Assembly: GCA_032622095.1 (NCBI GenBank)
Contig: CP136062.1
Span: 135,138,960-135,202,959 of the forward strand
Direction: 5' to 3'
DNA from: Siphonodentalium dalli
Lineage: Eukaryota > Mollusca > Scaphopoda > Gadilida > Siphonodentaliidae
DNA: 64,000 nucleotides
Shown: in pieces, positions 23,801 to 35,220 of the stretch
Layout: every line of letters begins with the position of its first letter
Numbering within the stretch: the stretch's first letter is position 1
Program-made: the position numbers and the translations under genes
Notes under the pieces: model-generated
Databases searched by the model: none
Seen by the model: the letters and a program-made list of their open reading frames with translations, nothing else
What the model was told of the DNA's origin: nothing

Positions 23801-26800
23801 AAAGAATGACAAAAAAATCACTCTTTTTCCATAGTGGTCACTAATACATATGATGAGTTTAATTATGAAGACTGTCCAGTCTTAAAAGGATACTGTCAAT
23901 TGGAGATAAATCATACTCCAATATTAAGTGTATTTATACATGACGAAGAAACATAATAAGCCTATATGAAGATGTGTCGATGATTTGTAATACCGCTTGG
24001 TCTACATTTGTATTGGATAAAAACTCCACCTAAAATAAGTTGTGAACAGTTCAAAATTACATAAAGGTCTCATATTCTCAGGGCAAAATTTTTATTGAAT
24101 ACTCCAACAATATTCACTTGACTATTTCTAATTATGTTGTTCAATAAAGTATACATGTATCTAATTAAAATACACATTAAAAAGATCATTAGTTAAAATA
24201 TCAAGGAAATCAGGAAAACAATCAGTTAGGAACTTAGGAGTCATGTTACTCCAAATCATATTTTAATATGTCAGACATGATGTCGGTGATGTTGTCAGTG
24301 TATCTTGGATGTTATACTGCTTTGTGGAAATTTGACTGATTACACTGGATTCAGACGGTGGGGAAAGAAAACTAAAAAATTCCCTACTTAGGCGACTTAC
24401 GTGTACCTACCTTTTACCTTACATGCTGACAAAACAAACCCCGGGTCATATCTCTGGCAAAGAGCCATAACTCTGTAACATAAGTGCAGACAAAACCTGC
24501 ACTATGAAGGACGGACGAAGGTCTCCACTATATAGTACATACCCCAAATCCTCAATTCACAAGTCAAACAAGTGCTGTAACTCTGGTAAGAATTAATGTA
24601 CAAAAACCCTATTATGTGGGTATCCTTTCCACCGAAATCCAATAATAAAGACATCCACAGCATAGTGTTTATTATGGATGTGTTGACGCATTTTACACTA
24701 AGACCAGCAAACTCTGGAAAATAGTGTGGACAAAACCTGCACTATGTGGAGATCCTTTCCATAAAACAAACAAAGGACAACCAAATTGGACTATCGATAC
24801 TTGAGCCGTGTTGTGAAATGTTTGTTATGGACGGACAGAAGGTCAGATGGAAAGACAACCACACCAGACAGAGGTCTCCACTATATACCAATCATAAATC
24901 ATAAATAACCCTCATAAATTCAGTACTAGTAATAATATGATGAACATGATCAAAAAGTAATGCCAGGAAATGATTGAATGCAAAATACTAAATAGCTCTA
25001 AATTGTGGGTCAATTGATCTGTTCATTTCCTTTATCTTGGGGTTAAAATTAAGACGCATGACTATCTTGTTGTCAAAACATCATAAATATGGCTCAAGGG
25101 CAGCGGATAATGGGGTGTGAAAAAATATAATAAAAAAATTTAAAAAAATTCAATCTCTACCTGTTTACTAGTACCCTACCCTGAGTGGGTCCCATTGATC
25201 AGCAGAAACACAGATCATTTTTAGACCTAACCAATACTCACTCTACGATTAATTTTCGTATGCTGTTTATATGGGTCACCAGGAACACACGCACCCCAAT
25301 TAGTCTGCAATGAAGGAAAGTAGATGTTTAATGTTGTAGTCTAAATTTTAGCTTCTAAATTATATTGAAATAAACACAAGACTGGCAGCATGAAGATGAC
25401 TGATCAAAGGTACTCAATCCAATCAAACTGTCCCCATATCATCAAGTTACAATGCTTTAGTTTTCAGAATTGAATCTGTTTGTCTTTTATAAAATAACTA
25501 GCAGGTTAGCCCGCCACTGGCGGCATTCGTCTCATGGCTTTGTTTCAGAAACATGACATTTTTTAAATTTAACCAAATTTCAAGTCGATAGCTCCACCCG
25601 TTTCCGAGATCTGGTCTGCGCATGCGCGAAGCTTGCGTCGCACGGGCTCAGCGACCCGATAAAATTCGTATCCAGGGCAAGATACATTCACATAGCAAAT
25701 TTCAAGTCGATAGCTCCACCCGTTTCCGAGATCTCGTCTGCGCACGCGCTGCACGGGCGTCGCACGGGCTCGGCGACCCGATAAAATTCGTACCCGGGGC
25801 AAGATACATTGACATACCAAATTTCAAGTCGATAGCTCCACCCGTTTCCGAGATCTCGTCTGCGCATATCTCCAATATGTGGGTAACAATACTCTTAAGT
25901 TTCAAATATCTACGATCAAAACTGTAGAAGGAGTTGATTACACTATGAAGGTACCCTCATACAGAAAATTATAAAAAAACAAATTCAAAGTCGAAAGGCC
26001 CATAACTCTGGGAAAAATCAGTGGATCAAACTCAAATTCGAACAGTCAACTTGACCTGTATCTTGATATGAACGACCCACAAAAAAAACAGAATTTTCAA
26101 TTAAACAATCCAAACTTTAGTTATCATCCGGAAACCAAAGAAAAAACTAGAAAAATTGAATTTTCTAAGTCGAAAAAAGTCCATAAATCTAGAAAAAATC
26201 ATCGAATCAAACTCAAATTCGAACTCAACCCATATCTTGATATTGACTGATCCACATAAAAAACGGTATTTGCAATTAAATTAACTATGCCACGATACTC
26301 CCCTTGTTAATTGTCAGAGGTACACATACAAATTTTCAGCTCCGATAGTCTAACCATTTTTTGCCAGTAGCCAAAATACATATAAATTTATTATTACTGT
26401 CCTTTTAAGAGCATCTGAGGTCAACAAGAACTACCTAATCAGATTCCCCAGGTCAAATTACACATTTAAAATTTTTTTGACCTGCGAGGGTCCAGCCGTT
26501 TACGTCGCATATATAATAAGCAGACAATCAAAATACCAAGTATTTATATTAATTTAAATAATTCAAACCTTTTCCCAAATTCCTGCTGTGCGTGCAGATA
26601 CTTCATTTTTACATGCATCTACTTCTTTATTAACTTGAGCTGCAGGAAGAAGGAATAAAATGTTCATATAGCATGATTAAAAAGGTAAATTAAAATAGCT
26701 TGAGATGCTTCAAAGTAACTTCAAACCGAGCTGGCTGGCAATCTGTTAGATGTGTGGATAAGAATAATTCATATACAAAAATCTTTGAAATCCGTTGACA

Positions 26801-27740
26801 TTTGTGGAAATGAGCCCTGTGACGTCGTTCATTTGCACACAAAAAAATAAACAAAGTCCAATAACTCTGCTGAAACTGGTCAAGTGAACACATATACCAA
26901 ATATCTTTGAAATCCGTTGAGATTTCTGGAAATGAGCCCTGTGACATCGTCTATTTGCTATTTGGTAAATTGGACAAAAATAATAAACAAAGTCCAATAA
27001 CTCCGGTAAAGATATCTCGCCGGACCTGGCTTGCGAACTCATTACAGGTAATGGTCAGGTGAACTCATATACCACAAATCTTTGAAATCCATTGACATTT
27101 CTTCAAGTTGTGACTCTTACAAATTTGAGATGGACGGACAGATGGACGGACGGACGGAACCCATTCCTATATCCCCCGCAAATTTCCAATATGAACCAAT
27201 GCCAATATTTAGGTCCCATACCTACTGTCCTGACCATAGAGCACACGACGTGCAATTTTGCGTCTGTAATAGTTATGGACGTCATAGCAACAAAGAGGTT
27301 AAAAGAAAGCTATAAAGGATTGCAGGATATTTTTACAATGTTTAGAAGCAAGCCACGGCTTAATTCAAATCCGTTTCTGTATTAAAATTTAAATGCAATT
27401 ACACTTAAATTGAAATGGCCATATATCATTAGGCCAAAAGGAAGAATACCTGAGTTTAGGGTAACATGAAGGAAAAAAACAGAGGCGGGCGGGCGGTACT
27501 TGGTTTTATTTTATTTTTTCATTTTATTTTTCACGGGGAATAGTATTTAAGTATTCGTGCCTTCTAATCGTCTGCCAGTGTCACTCGTATAAAGCTTGGG
27601 CAAGTCATTGTCACACTAATCAATGTCATGGTAGCTTTAATCAGTTTAATTGTGTTACAGAAGTTCAATGACATGTATACAGCATGATATTAAATGATCT
27701 ATTATATATTTTGAAAGATCTGTGTGTGTATGTATGTGTT

Positions 27741-27784
<44 letters not shown>

Positions 27785-30700
27785 AAATCGATGGACTCGA
27801 AAACGACTAAGCCAATTTCGATGAAATTTGGTATTTGGATGTGTTTTCGGCCGGAGACGAACATAGGCATATTTATTTGTCCGTGCGAGGTCAACTTTTC
27901 ACGTGCGGAGGTCAAATCTATTTTTACGCCGTTTTTGCGCTAATATATTTCAGTTCGGTGCTCACAAATCGATTCGATATAGCGCGAATAATAAATTGCC
28001 AGTCATATAATTTGCACGGTTAGAATCTGTGTGGCTTCATCTTTCCAACGATATATAATATGTATGTATCCGTTTTAGTTATCTGCCTCAATTATTAGGT
28101 ACAAGTGGTACGATGCTTTTATCAGGATAAAATCAATGCGTAATTTCTATGACGTCGTCAGAGGTCATAAAGTTAGATTACGTTAACTCTCACCCTGCCG
28201 ATGCATTTGACTGTTTCGCGTTAACTCATCACCGGCCGAGGTATCCGCAAATGACATTGGGCTATATATCTCGGAAACGGGTGTAGCTATCGACTTGAAA
28301 TTTGGTATGTGAATGTATCTTGCCCCGGATACGAATTTTATCGGGTCGCCGAGCACGTGCGACGCCAGCTTCGCGCATGCGCAGACGAGATCTCGGAAAC
28401 GGGTTGAGATATTGACTTTAAATTTGGTATGTGAATGTATCTTGCCCCGGATACGAATTTTATCGGGTCGCCGAGCACGTGCGACACCAGCTTCGCGCAT
28501 GCGCAGACCAGATCTAGGAAACGGGTGGAGCAATCGACTTGAAATTTGGTTTTTTAATAGCCCGGACGAAGTCGGGTCACCTTCTAGTATTATATATAGA
28601 ACTAGAAGGTGACCCGACTTCGTCCGGGCTTTGACCTTGAATTGACCATTTTGAAGGTCAAGGTCAGTTCGGGGTCACAATTTGACCCGTCGAAAACACT
28701 CCCCCGATAAAAGTATCCGTAGATATCAAATTTCGTCGAAATCCGTTAATTGTTTAATTTATTTTGAGTTAATTCTGCCTTTTTAATCAAGTGACATGAT
28801 GGTAGCCGTCCCGTGATGGTACCCGTCCCTAAAATAGGTACGTTTGTGGGTACCCGTTTCAAGGTGAAGATCACCTCGGGCGGAAAGCCCTAAATACGTC
28901 ACACAACACGCTCATGTCTGGATGCAGTCTTAAACGCACACGCCCAGATGTAATAATCACATTACACACATACGCTCTTTATCGACGACACTGCGGATAT
29001 TTTTAATCTGACATTTTATTACTATGTCCTTTTCTGTCAGTTCAGAATCCGTGTGGTACCGGTTCACGCACGACAACATGTCTGTGCTATAGTTGACAGG
29101 CGCCATGTTTCTATTCTGATTCATATGAACGCATTTGTGAGTTTAATAGCTAAAACGCAGGATCTATCCGCACACGGAAGTGTTTCCGCCATATTCAATC
29201 GGCAAAATATCCGGTTACTTTCGATTTGCTAGTTAATACATATCGCGTGTTTTCTGGTTTCCGCTTTCGAGAAATCGGCGAGGTTTGCCGAACAATGACG
29301 AGGGAATACGAATATACTACAACAACAATGGCAGCACTTCCGTTTTTCGTGAATTGACGATATTTGCAAGGAAATGGTTTACTTGTTTAAGCTAATTCCG
29401 TAGTCGCGAATTCCTAATTACAAAAAAAGTAGGAGGAAATTTTTGAAAAACGATAAAATGGAATTTGGCGGCAGGTTTTGAGTAGGGGCGTGCGGGTTAC
29501 CCTAAACACAGGTATTCTTCGTTTTGGCCTTATGCTTAAGCACGAGGGAATTATGGTTAACCGCAATGACATTACACTTAAAAGCGTAATAGCAATAATA
29601 CTGATATCATTACCGTGATTACGCTTAAGCATAATGCCGTAATGTCAAATTTACAAGTTTGAGAGTGAGACTAGTTCAGTAGTTGAGTGTAAATTCATTA
29701 CCGCGGTACACTTTTTTTTACAGTAATTTATGCTTAAAGGGGTACTGTACCCAACATGTTGTTGTTGGTTTCTATAGTCTCCGAGTCGGAGAATAAGGTA
29801 ACACTTTTTCCATTATTTGAAAGTCTGTTGAGTACGAAGTAGTGTTACGGATGACAAATTTACCGGAATGCAAAAATACAAATTGTCGTTGTCGAGTAAT
29901 TTTTGTACAGTTTTCAACCAAATGAATCAAATAAAAGTTATATTATATGCATACTAGTCCCATATAATCATTTAAGTTATTGTATCGTCGCTAGTCAGTG
30001 AGTGGCTTGAGTGGTCTCCCCGTATCATCATAATATTTTAAGCGATCGTGTGTGCGATCGGTTTAACAAGCCAGTAATACAGTATCCCTCAATTACTTTA
30101 TTTTGATTACGGAAATTCGTAATTTAATTGACGCCATTTTATGGCTCCAGTCATAAATTCAATTTATATCAAATTATTAACTTTTAAATTATTAAATTTT
30201 AAGATAGCCTATTAACCTGAGCGTTTACAGAATACATCTTCGACTCAAATTACTTATGTTTCTATATATTATCGATATTAGATCGTTGTTGTCACCAGAA
30301 ATTTAATGAAAATGGCGTACAGTACCCCTTTAATCGTAATGGCATTAATTACGCTTTAAGGAAGTTAAGCATAATGGAAATCTGAATTAAGTACCCTTAT
30401 ATTATATTTTATAAGGCTATGCGTAAGCCGTACTAGTAATGGCATGTATCTTTTAAATGTGAATTTGGCCTACCAAGTCCCATGATTTAATATGACACAA
30501 ATTACAATATAGATTATAGTAGTATACTAGTATTATAGCTATTATACCTATAGACATAAGACCAGGGTTCGCGCTGCCACTTGCACATGTTTGTAAACAG
30601 GAAGTCAATTTGACCTTCAATTTTTGAATTTAATTTGCCAAAAAAAAAATTCATTTGGCAAAATTTTTGGCAAGAGAAAATTATGGTCCAGCGCCAACCC

Positions 30701-30981
30701 TGCTTAAGACTTGTAAGTAACTTAATCAGTTAATGTAACTTGTATTTAAGTTGTATTTATAATTTGCAAGGAGGATATTTTCAATAATTTTGGGAAAAAT
30801 AATTTATTACTACCATTAGGCATTACCAATACCATCAATGCATCATAAATTACATAATGACCATTGATTTAGCTAGGTATAACGGTCATTGTAAGCTCTC
30901 CTGAATGGTGTAATTGTGGTATACAGTTCATTGAGTTCAATAATGACACTTACCAACTTGTAAATCCGTTATCGGCTTCAT
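17882..30981 (-). CDS. Unrecognised 162-residue protein, eight exons, basic C-terminal tail
   Basis: Spliced minus-strand gene: exons 30981-30954, 26639-26569, 25304-25242, 21709-21547, 20702-20667, 19938-19894, 18749-18711 and 17925-17882 (TAG stop). Every junction has AG/GT borders. Phases agree throughout (1, 0, 0, 1, 1, 1, 1) and the exons sum to 489 nt with no internal stop. Donors are strong (GTAAGT/GTGAGT) except GTTTGA after exon 2. The protein starts MKPITDLQVAQVNKEVD and has a helical, charged N-terminus. Exon 3 encodes a WGACVPGDPY block, and exon 4 a 54-residue block with HQEHSVLISF and LDYYKATCRK. Two Thr/Ser-rich repeats (TTAS...KPE) follow from exons 6 and 7. It ends PNKRKAPIQRKS, a plausible nuclear-localisation signal. 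There is no signal peptide or membrane segment. I do not recognise the family; nuclear location is an inference. An AATAAA lies just after the stop (17880-17875). Extra micro-exons in the large introns cannot be excluded. Confidence 0.75.
18595..20720. repeat. Tandem intron-exon duplications making exons 5-7
   Basis: 18600-18800 and 19785-19980 match through intron, splice acceptor (TTTCTATTTTCAG on the minus strand), exon and donor. 19430-19720 matches 20295-20605 in the same way. Exons 6 and 7 encode TTASSFTTRNDRKPE and TTASNSTNAKKPE. Exon 5 shares the acceptor context only. A further decayed acceptor region lies near 21309-21350. All three exons are class 1-1, so adding or losing one keeps the frame. 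Confidence 0.8.
19282..19397. mobile_element. Fold-back MITE with TA target, copy 1
   Basis: A 116 bp near-perfect palindrome begins CAGTAATGCCCTAAGTAATC, ends in its reverse complement, and is flanked by TA on both sides. It sits in the intron between exons 6 and 7 of the eight-exon gene. The second copy is at 48197-48381. TA target and size suggest a Tc1/mariner-mobilised MITE (inference). Confidence 0.9.
22277..22939. mobile_element. TIR element, 663 bp, non-autonomous
   Basis: The terminal inverted repeats are about 37 bp, starting GCTGTTCCATTTAAACTTGT and then GTACCACCC. The interior has no transposase. It is inserted in the intron between exons 3 and 4 of the eight-exon gene. I could not identify a clear target-site duplication. 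Confidence 0.75.
23416..23444. repeat. (TAA)n microsatellite
   Basis: About nine TAA units, intronic. Confidence 0.85.
24420..24900. repeat. Diverged tandem repeats, intronic
   Basis: Blocks recur with GACAAAACCTGCACTATG, CTCTGG(T/A)AA and GGTCTCCACTATATA in three to four degenerate units that include GGACGGAC motifs. They resemble the cores of Helitron-like elements. Confidence 0.5.
25498..25930 (-). mobile_element. Helitron-like non-autonomous element with three core repeats
   Basis: On the minus strand the 3' terminus reads hairpin (CCGCC/GGCGG), then GCTAACCTG and CTAG followed by T at 25497. This is the hairpin plus CTRR|T end that defines Helitrons. Inside (about 25569-25870) are three tandem units of about 120 bp, each carrying AGCTCCACCCGTTTCCGAGA. 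The same core unit occurs inverted at 28260-28555. The 5' end is not resolved. Helitron-like elements with internal tandem cores are known in bivalves ('pearl' elements); the assignment is by structure. Confidence 0.7.
25980..26260. repeat. Two-copy tandem repeat, about 190 bp
   Basis: The shared blocks are ATCAAACTCAAATTCGAAC, then TATCTTGATAT and CCACA(A/T)AAAAA, repeated twice. Intronic; the ORF at 26068-26250 is incidental. Confidence 0.65.
26700..27120. repeat. Tandem repeat, two and a half copies, about 140-160 bp
   Basis: The units share ATCTTTGAAATCCRTTGA, GGAAATGAGCCCTGTGAC and ACAAAGTCCAATAACTC. A GGACGGACGGACGG run at about 27132-27160 follows. ORFs here are repeat artefacts. Confidence 0.75.
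27719..28587 (+). mobile_element. Helitron-like element with (GT)n and two core repeats
   Basis: It begins near a GT microsatellite (27719-27781). It contains two core units of about 125 bp at 28260-28555, homologous in inverse to those at 25569-25870. It ends with hairpin CCCGGACGAAGTCGGG, TCACCTT and CTAG, then T at 28588. That is a Helitron 3' end on the plus strand. The 5' boundary is approximate. Confidence 0.7.
28602..29000 (-). mobile_element. Helitron-like element facing the previous one
   Basis: This is the mirror image of the previous 3' end: CTAGAAGGTGACCCGACTTC starts at 28602, preceded by A. Only 14 bp (28588-28601) separate the two CTAG ends. They form a perfect 30 bp inverted repeat with 12 bp in between (28559-28588 / 28601-28630). 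The body (AAGGTCAAGGTCAG, then GTGATGGTACCCGTCCC) is homologous to 49880-50359. The far end is uncertain. Confidence 0.7.
29738..30329. mobile_element. TTAA-bounded MITE, family 2
   Basis: 592 bp between two TTAA sites (29734-29737 and 30330-30333), with 13 bp terminal inverted repeats AGGGGTACTGTAC. No coding capacity. TTAA points to a piggyBac-type origin (inference). It lies in intron 1 of the eight-exon gene. Confidence 0.8.
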
Positions 30982-31028
30982 ATTTCACACTTTGTTGGCG
31001 TTGTTGTTTGCGGACTCTCCGTAATTTA

Positions 31029-31080
31029 AAAATGGCGGCACCAAAAGTTTGAGCCTCGCTTAAAAAATAGTCACGTGACA
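31029..31080 (-). promoter_or_regulatory. Promoter-proximal sites of the eight-exon gene
   Basis: Within 100 bp upstream of the ATG at 30981 are AAAATGGCGGC (31029-31039, a YY1-like site on the plus strand) and the symmetric E-box GTCACGTGAC (31070-31079, USF/MITF-TFEB type). Both are classic elements of short TATA-less metazoan promoters. The start site is probably between them and the ATG (inference). Confidence 0.55.
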
Positions 31081-31108
31081 CCGTTGATATTGGATCCCGC
31101 CCGGTAGC

Positions 31109-31353
31109 GGGGTAACGTCGCAAGAGCTATACTCTGACCTTCACCCCAAATTGGCATTCACGTTATATTCAACTAATTGACGGATCTCTTTCGGGTGGTT
31201 TTTAAGACACCAAAGTGGGCGGAACATCTTGATATATAAGTGAAAATGCACATATGGGTTGGGTGGAGTCGATTTGTGAGTATAGATGCGCGCTATACGA
31301 GTATACCGTTAACTGAGGTCAAGGTCAGAGTATAGCTCTTGCGACGTTACCCC
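31109..31353. mobile_element. TIR MITE in the upstream region, 245 bp
   Basis: Perfect 33 bp terminal inverted repeats (starting GGGGTAACGTCGCAAGAGCT) enclose about 180 bp. It sits 30 bp upstream of the E-box of the eight-exon gene. No obvious target duplication. Confidence 0.8.
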
Positions 31354-31374
31354 ACTTCCATTGCGCCCGTGATC

Positions 31375-31525
31375 GTATTATAAGCACATAATGTACTAAA
31401 AATTAGCAGATTCTAGTCACATAATCGGCTCATTTGGAGGTCATTGTTAGCCGATTATGTGCTTATAATAGCCTTGTTATGAGCACATAACCGACTCATT
31501 TCACACCCTTTCTCCATTCCGATTA
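31375..31525. repeat. Cluster of inverted CACATAATCGGCT motifs
   Basis: Five related motifs in both orientations (AGCACATAAT, CACATAATCGGCTC, GCCGATTATGTGCTTA, GAGCACATAACCGACTC, CCGATTATGAGTAC) make nested hairpins. It lies between the eight-exon gene's promoter and arm B. Confidence 0.6.
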
Positions 31526-31723
31526 TGAGTACATTATCTACCTATTTTGAAGAGGATATGTTGGTTTGTCAGGCTTGTCGGACAAAGTTAAATGTTTAAG
31601 ATGCCTGATTCATACGTTTACTTTAATTACACACAAAGTAAGAAATTTGGCTGATTATTTCAGATGTTCAGACAAATTTCCTTCGCGTGCAGGGGAAAGA
31701 ATACTGTATTCATGAAAAAACAT

Positions 31724-31771
31724 GTGGAGTACCTGCCCATGTACTCTGGAGAACATGGACAGGTACTCCAC
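31724..31771. repeat. 48 bp hairpin upstream of the anchor exon (copy B)
   Basis: Same stem as at 14294-14341 (GTGGAGTACCTG/CAGGTACTCCAC). A second palindrome, GTACTCCAGAGTAC, lies about 20 bp downstream. Confidence 0.75.
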
Positions 31772-31989
31772 ATAGTATCTGGAAATTTGGTACTCCAGAG
31801 TACACTAACAGACACTCTGCGCAGTACCTGGGCCGGCACTCGAGGGCTTAAGCTTTGAAGGTTCAATCTCCGTCGTGACATGCATGATACATTACATATC
31901 GGGTGTATCTGAGATGTGATTTGATTAAGCGGCTTCAAATAACTCAATGCGTGATTTAAATTTAGCAACATATCTAGTAGTCTGAACAG

Positions 31990-32143
31990 ATGAGGCGGTA
32001 TTTGACAGGAGAGTCCAGAGAGGAATTCCGGAGACGTCTATTAAGATATGGCGTCCCAGTGGCTGCCTTTATTGTCGGCGTTGTAGCAACAACCATCGTT
32101 GCTGTTGTTCTGGTCCATCAAGTTTCTACGAACACACCCACAG
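31990..32143 (+). CDS. Candidate first coding exon with membrane anchor (copy B)
   Basis: ATG at 31990, 51 codons, donor CAG|GTGAGT at 32143/32144. It encodes MRRYLTGESREEFRRRLL, then GVPVAAFIVGVVATTIVAVV. Compared with copy A it has a short deletion just before the ATG, and Arg instead of Ile in the LLxYG segment. It reads away from the eight-exon gene. No downstream exon could be joined with confidence. Confidence 0.5.
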
Positions 32144-35100
32144 GTGAGTGAACCCATCCCAATTTACAGCATATTCAGTCAGGGAAAATGGAAATAATCG
32201 CATTACAAACAATCAAGACAACATCCATGAATTGAAGATGGGGATATTATTATATCGATTCAGCAGAATCGGGGGTAGATGGAGGTTTAATGTCGATTTT
32301 GAACCCCGAGGCGGAGCCCAGGGATCAAAAAGAGACATTGAGGTATTAAATTGATGGGTCAGAGTAGCCACAAATTATGGTCCCTATCAGTTCCGTTTCA
32401 AAGTTATTCAAATTTTCTTTCAAAAACATGACCAGAATACCAAAAGACGTTTTCGGCAAAATCCGTACTGCATCCTTTAAAATAAATTTGTCATGCCTCA
32501 TAAGGTAATGGGAGTGCCAGAATAGAACATTTAGTTGTCAGCTGTTTAAGTAACATGATTAATAACCAAGTGAGTCACAATTATCTTTTTTGAACAGCAG
32601 AGAATAATGTTCGGTGAAAACTCCTTTTACCAAATTTTCATTTTGAAAGCCATCTTGAGTAATTTGGTCTAAATACACATCAGTGTGGCACATTTAAGAC
32701 AGACACAAACAATAAATACCTTTGATACCAAAGATAGTTCCATTTTACTTGACAAAAATGGTCCAAACCTGAAAAGTTAATTTTGGCCGATTTTGATGTC
32801 AAGTTTGTTAGAGAATACTCAAATATTTCTGGTAATGTTAGTGGTTACAATTGTAACACTTAACAAAGGTGCATCGTCAATGTTAGAATTCAATGCATAG
32901 AAGGATATTAGTCAATTTTATTCATTATCATAATTTTACCGCCATTTTGGTCAAAGTGACAATTTTGGATCTAATGAGTTGGAATATTTATAAGTAAATG
33001 TTTGCCTCACTTACATTTCACAGTTCTGCTCGTTTCTTGTTGAAATATGACTAGAATCTTAGTGGTGATTTTTGGTGAAATTTAATACCGAGTTCTGTAA
33101 AATCAAATGTTTTAGGGATCGGAAGGCGCTGGGACCCATACAAAATGTCATTTCATTGCTCCAATGATCAGTTAATACGATAAATACAAAATAATGTCTC
33201 AAGTCTCTCAAACAGTTCTAAACAGCAGAAACTAATCTAGAAGATATTAGTGAAAAATACTCAAATTTTCAACTTCCGGTGGCCATCTTGGACAGGGAGT
33301 TTTCCATCAAAAGGTAGCATTATTTCTTAACTTCATAATAATATATGCAATCATACATGTGTATACATTTGTCAAGAGTTTATCTCTATTATTTGCATCA
33401 AATTGACTTATTGTGCCTCGAACGGCGGTCATGTTGAACGCCATTATGCCTCGTGTCTATGTGGCCACTTTTCGTGTTAACATTGATTGAATGTTGAGGG
33501 ACATAATAAGGAAGAAAATGAGTGGTGTAAAGTTAAGTCCTGTGGTGTGGGGGTGCAGGGTCAGCTCCCAGACTATTATATTTGCGTTTTCATTGGCGTT
33601 GCGTGACCCTTTGGCCTCTGGTGACGTCATCACTGATAGCACCATATTTCTTTTGCTGAATAGAGTATTCAAATACCTACAAAATGACACATCGCCTGTT
33701 AACATTCGATCACAATGACATTTTATATGGGATAGCGTTCCCCCACCCCATAATAATCGAAAACAAATGGTAACTGAGTAAGGCATAACTTTGACCAAGT
33801 TGGAAAGATTCTATATTAACAGTGCCACAGTGGTACTTTATATGTTCAACAAATAAAAACAAACGTTTCCAACGGTACCGATATTATGGATCAGCGATTA
33901 TCATCAAAACGTGTTTACATACGTATGGCACGTTCACGTGACGGGCAATACAAGATCAGGTATGCATCATGTGACTTACTTGATCAATGAAATAAATAAT
34001 ACAGGAAATTATCCGATGGAGACAGTCCATTGCTATTTTATTGAAAGTTGGTGATATGTGTTCACCTTGATTGGTGGTCATTGGTATCCGTTAAATAATC
34101 TCGCAGGGACGATCGCAAATATTCATTCGCTCGAGTTATGATCCATCAATAATATCGTTTGTTTCCACAACTGACTTCGTAATTCCATTATAGATGTGTT
34201 ATATGGGATTTAAAACTGCCATCCCCAAATTGAATCACACCAAACTCGCAAGTTTGCGTAATTCAATTTGTACGCCATTCATTGTGCTTTGATTGTTCCC
34301 AACTGTTACATCACAGACCTGCATGTTAGCCTATTAAAATTGGACCAGTATCCACGATGAGGAACATAATCTGGGCCGACCATGGTTTGGCCCAGTAAAA
34401 GAACAATTTTGAAATTTGAACATGACATTACAAAACCATAGCATCTAAACTGGCCTCATGTTGCAATTGTTGGTAATTTCCAATCTGACACCCCTAAGGT
34501 TGTAAAATGTTCAACTAATGGCCATTTTGTTTTACCAAAAGTAGGAAAATATGCAAATGTTGGTCACAAATTCCCCACTAATAAATTGCTGGAAAATCAA
34601 TCTATGGTATTTCAACCTATTGTTGGTGTGAGATTTCCAACTAATGTTGTGTCAGGTATGACATTTCCAACTGTTAAAAGTTTGAACCAAAGTTGGAGGG
34701 TGAGCCACATCCACACCCCTGTTGTCACGTCCATGTGTGGTCCCTCGTTCTTCTCACCTCTGGGATATGGCCAGTGAAGGGACGAACTCAACAGCGTTTG
34801 TTTAGATGCCATGTTAAGTGTGCATAAAGTACGCTCCAACAACGAGGTCACGTTCCCTTCTCAATAAGACCCGTGTCATTTTCATAATTTGTAATATGAA
34901 CTATATGGGCTATATGTGTTTACCAGAAGCAATCCACTCGAACCCGGACGCCTAATACTATTACCATTGAGGTCAATCATCGCCATCTAAACCGGCACGT
35001 CCTCGCGACTAATCTTTGCCGCAATAACATACAAGAAAACCATAGTCGGAAATGGTAGCGCCACCAAGATCATATTATTAGCCATAAATACAAATTATAA

Positions 35101-35220
35101 TATTATGATATAAACTAGCTTTCAAATTCCATGTGGGAAATTTGGATACTTCCATATATCATGTTTTCCCCGTTTCTCGTGTTATACATTACATTCTTCA
35201 AGCTGTCTTTTTTTATTACA

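Larger units (their letters stand above)
31564..35113 (-). repeat. Arm B of the large inverted duplication
   Basis: Reverse complement of arm A (11140-14502), about 3.55 kb including an extra segment of about 210 bp at 34229-34437. Its inner end starts about 500 bp from the promoter of the eight-exon gene, so its anchor exon is in head-to-head orientation with that gene. Confidence 0.95.

Noticed and set aside
25569-25927. Overlapping Arg-rich ORFs (and 28183-28612) on both strands
   Set aside because: They are open frames through tandem core repeats of Helitron-like elements, with no independent evidence of coding.
31664-31858. 64-residue plus-strand ORF upstream of the arm B anchor exon
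   Set aside because: The frame is made largely of the hairpin region, is not kept in copy C, and shows no recognisable domain; more likely 5' untranslated or upstream DNA.
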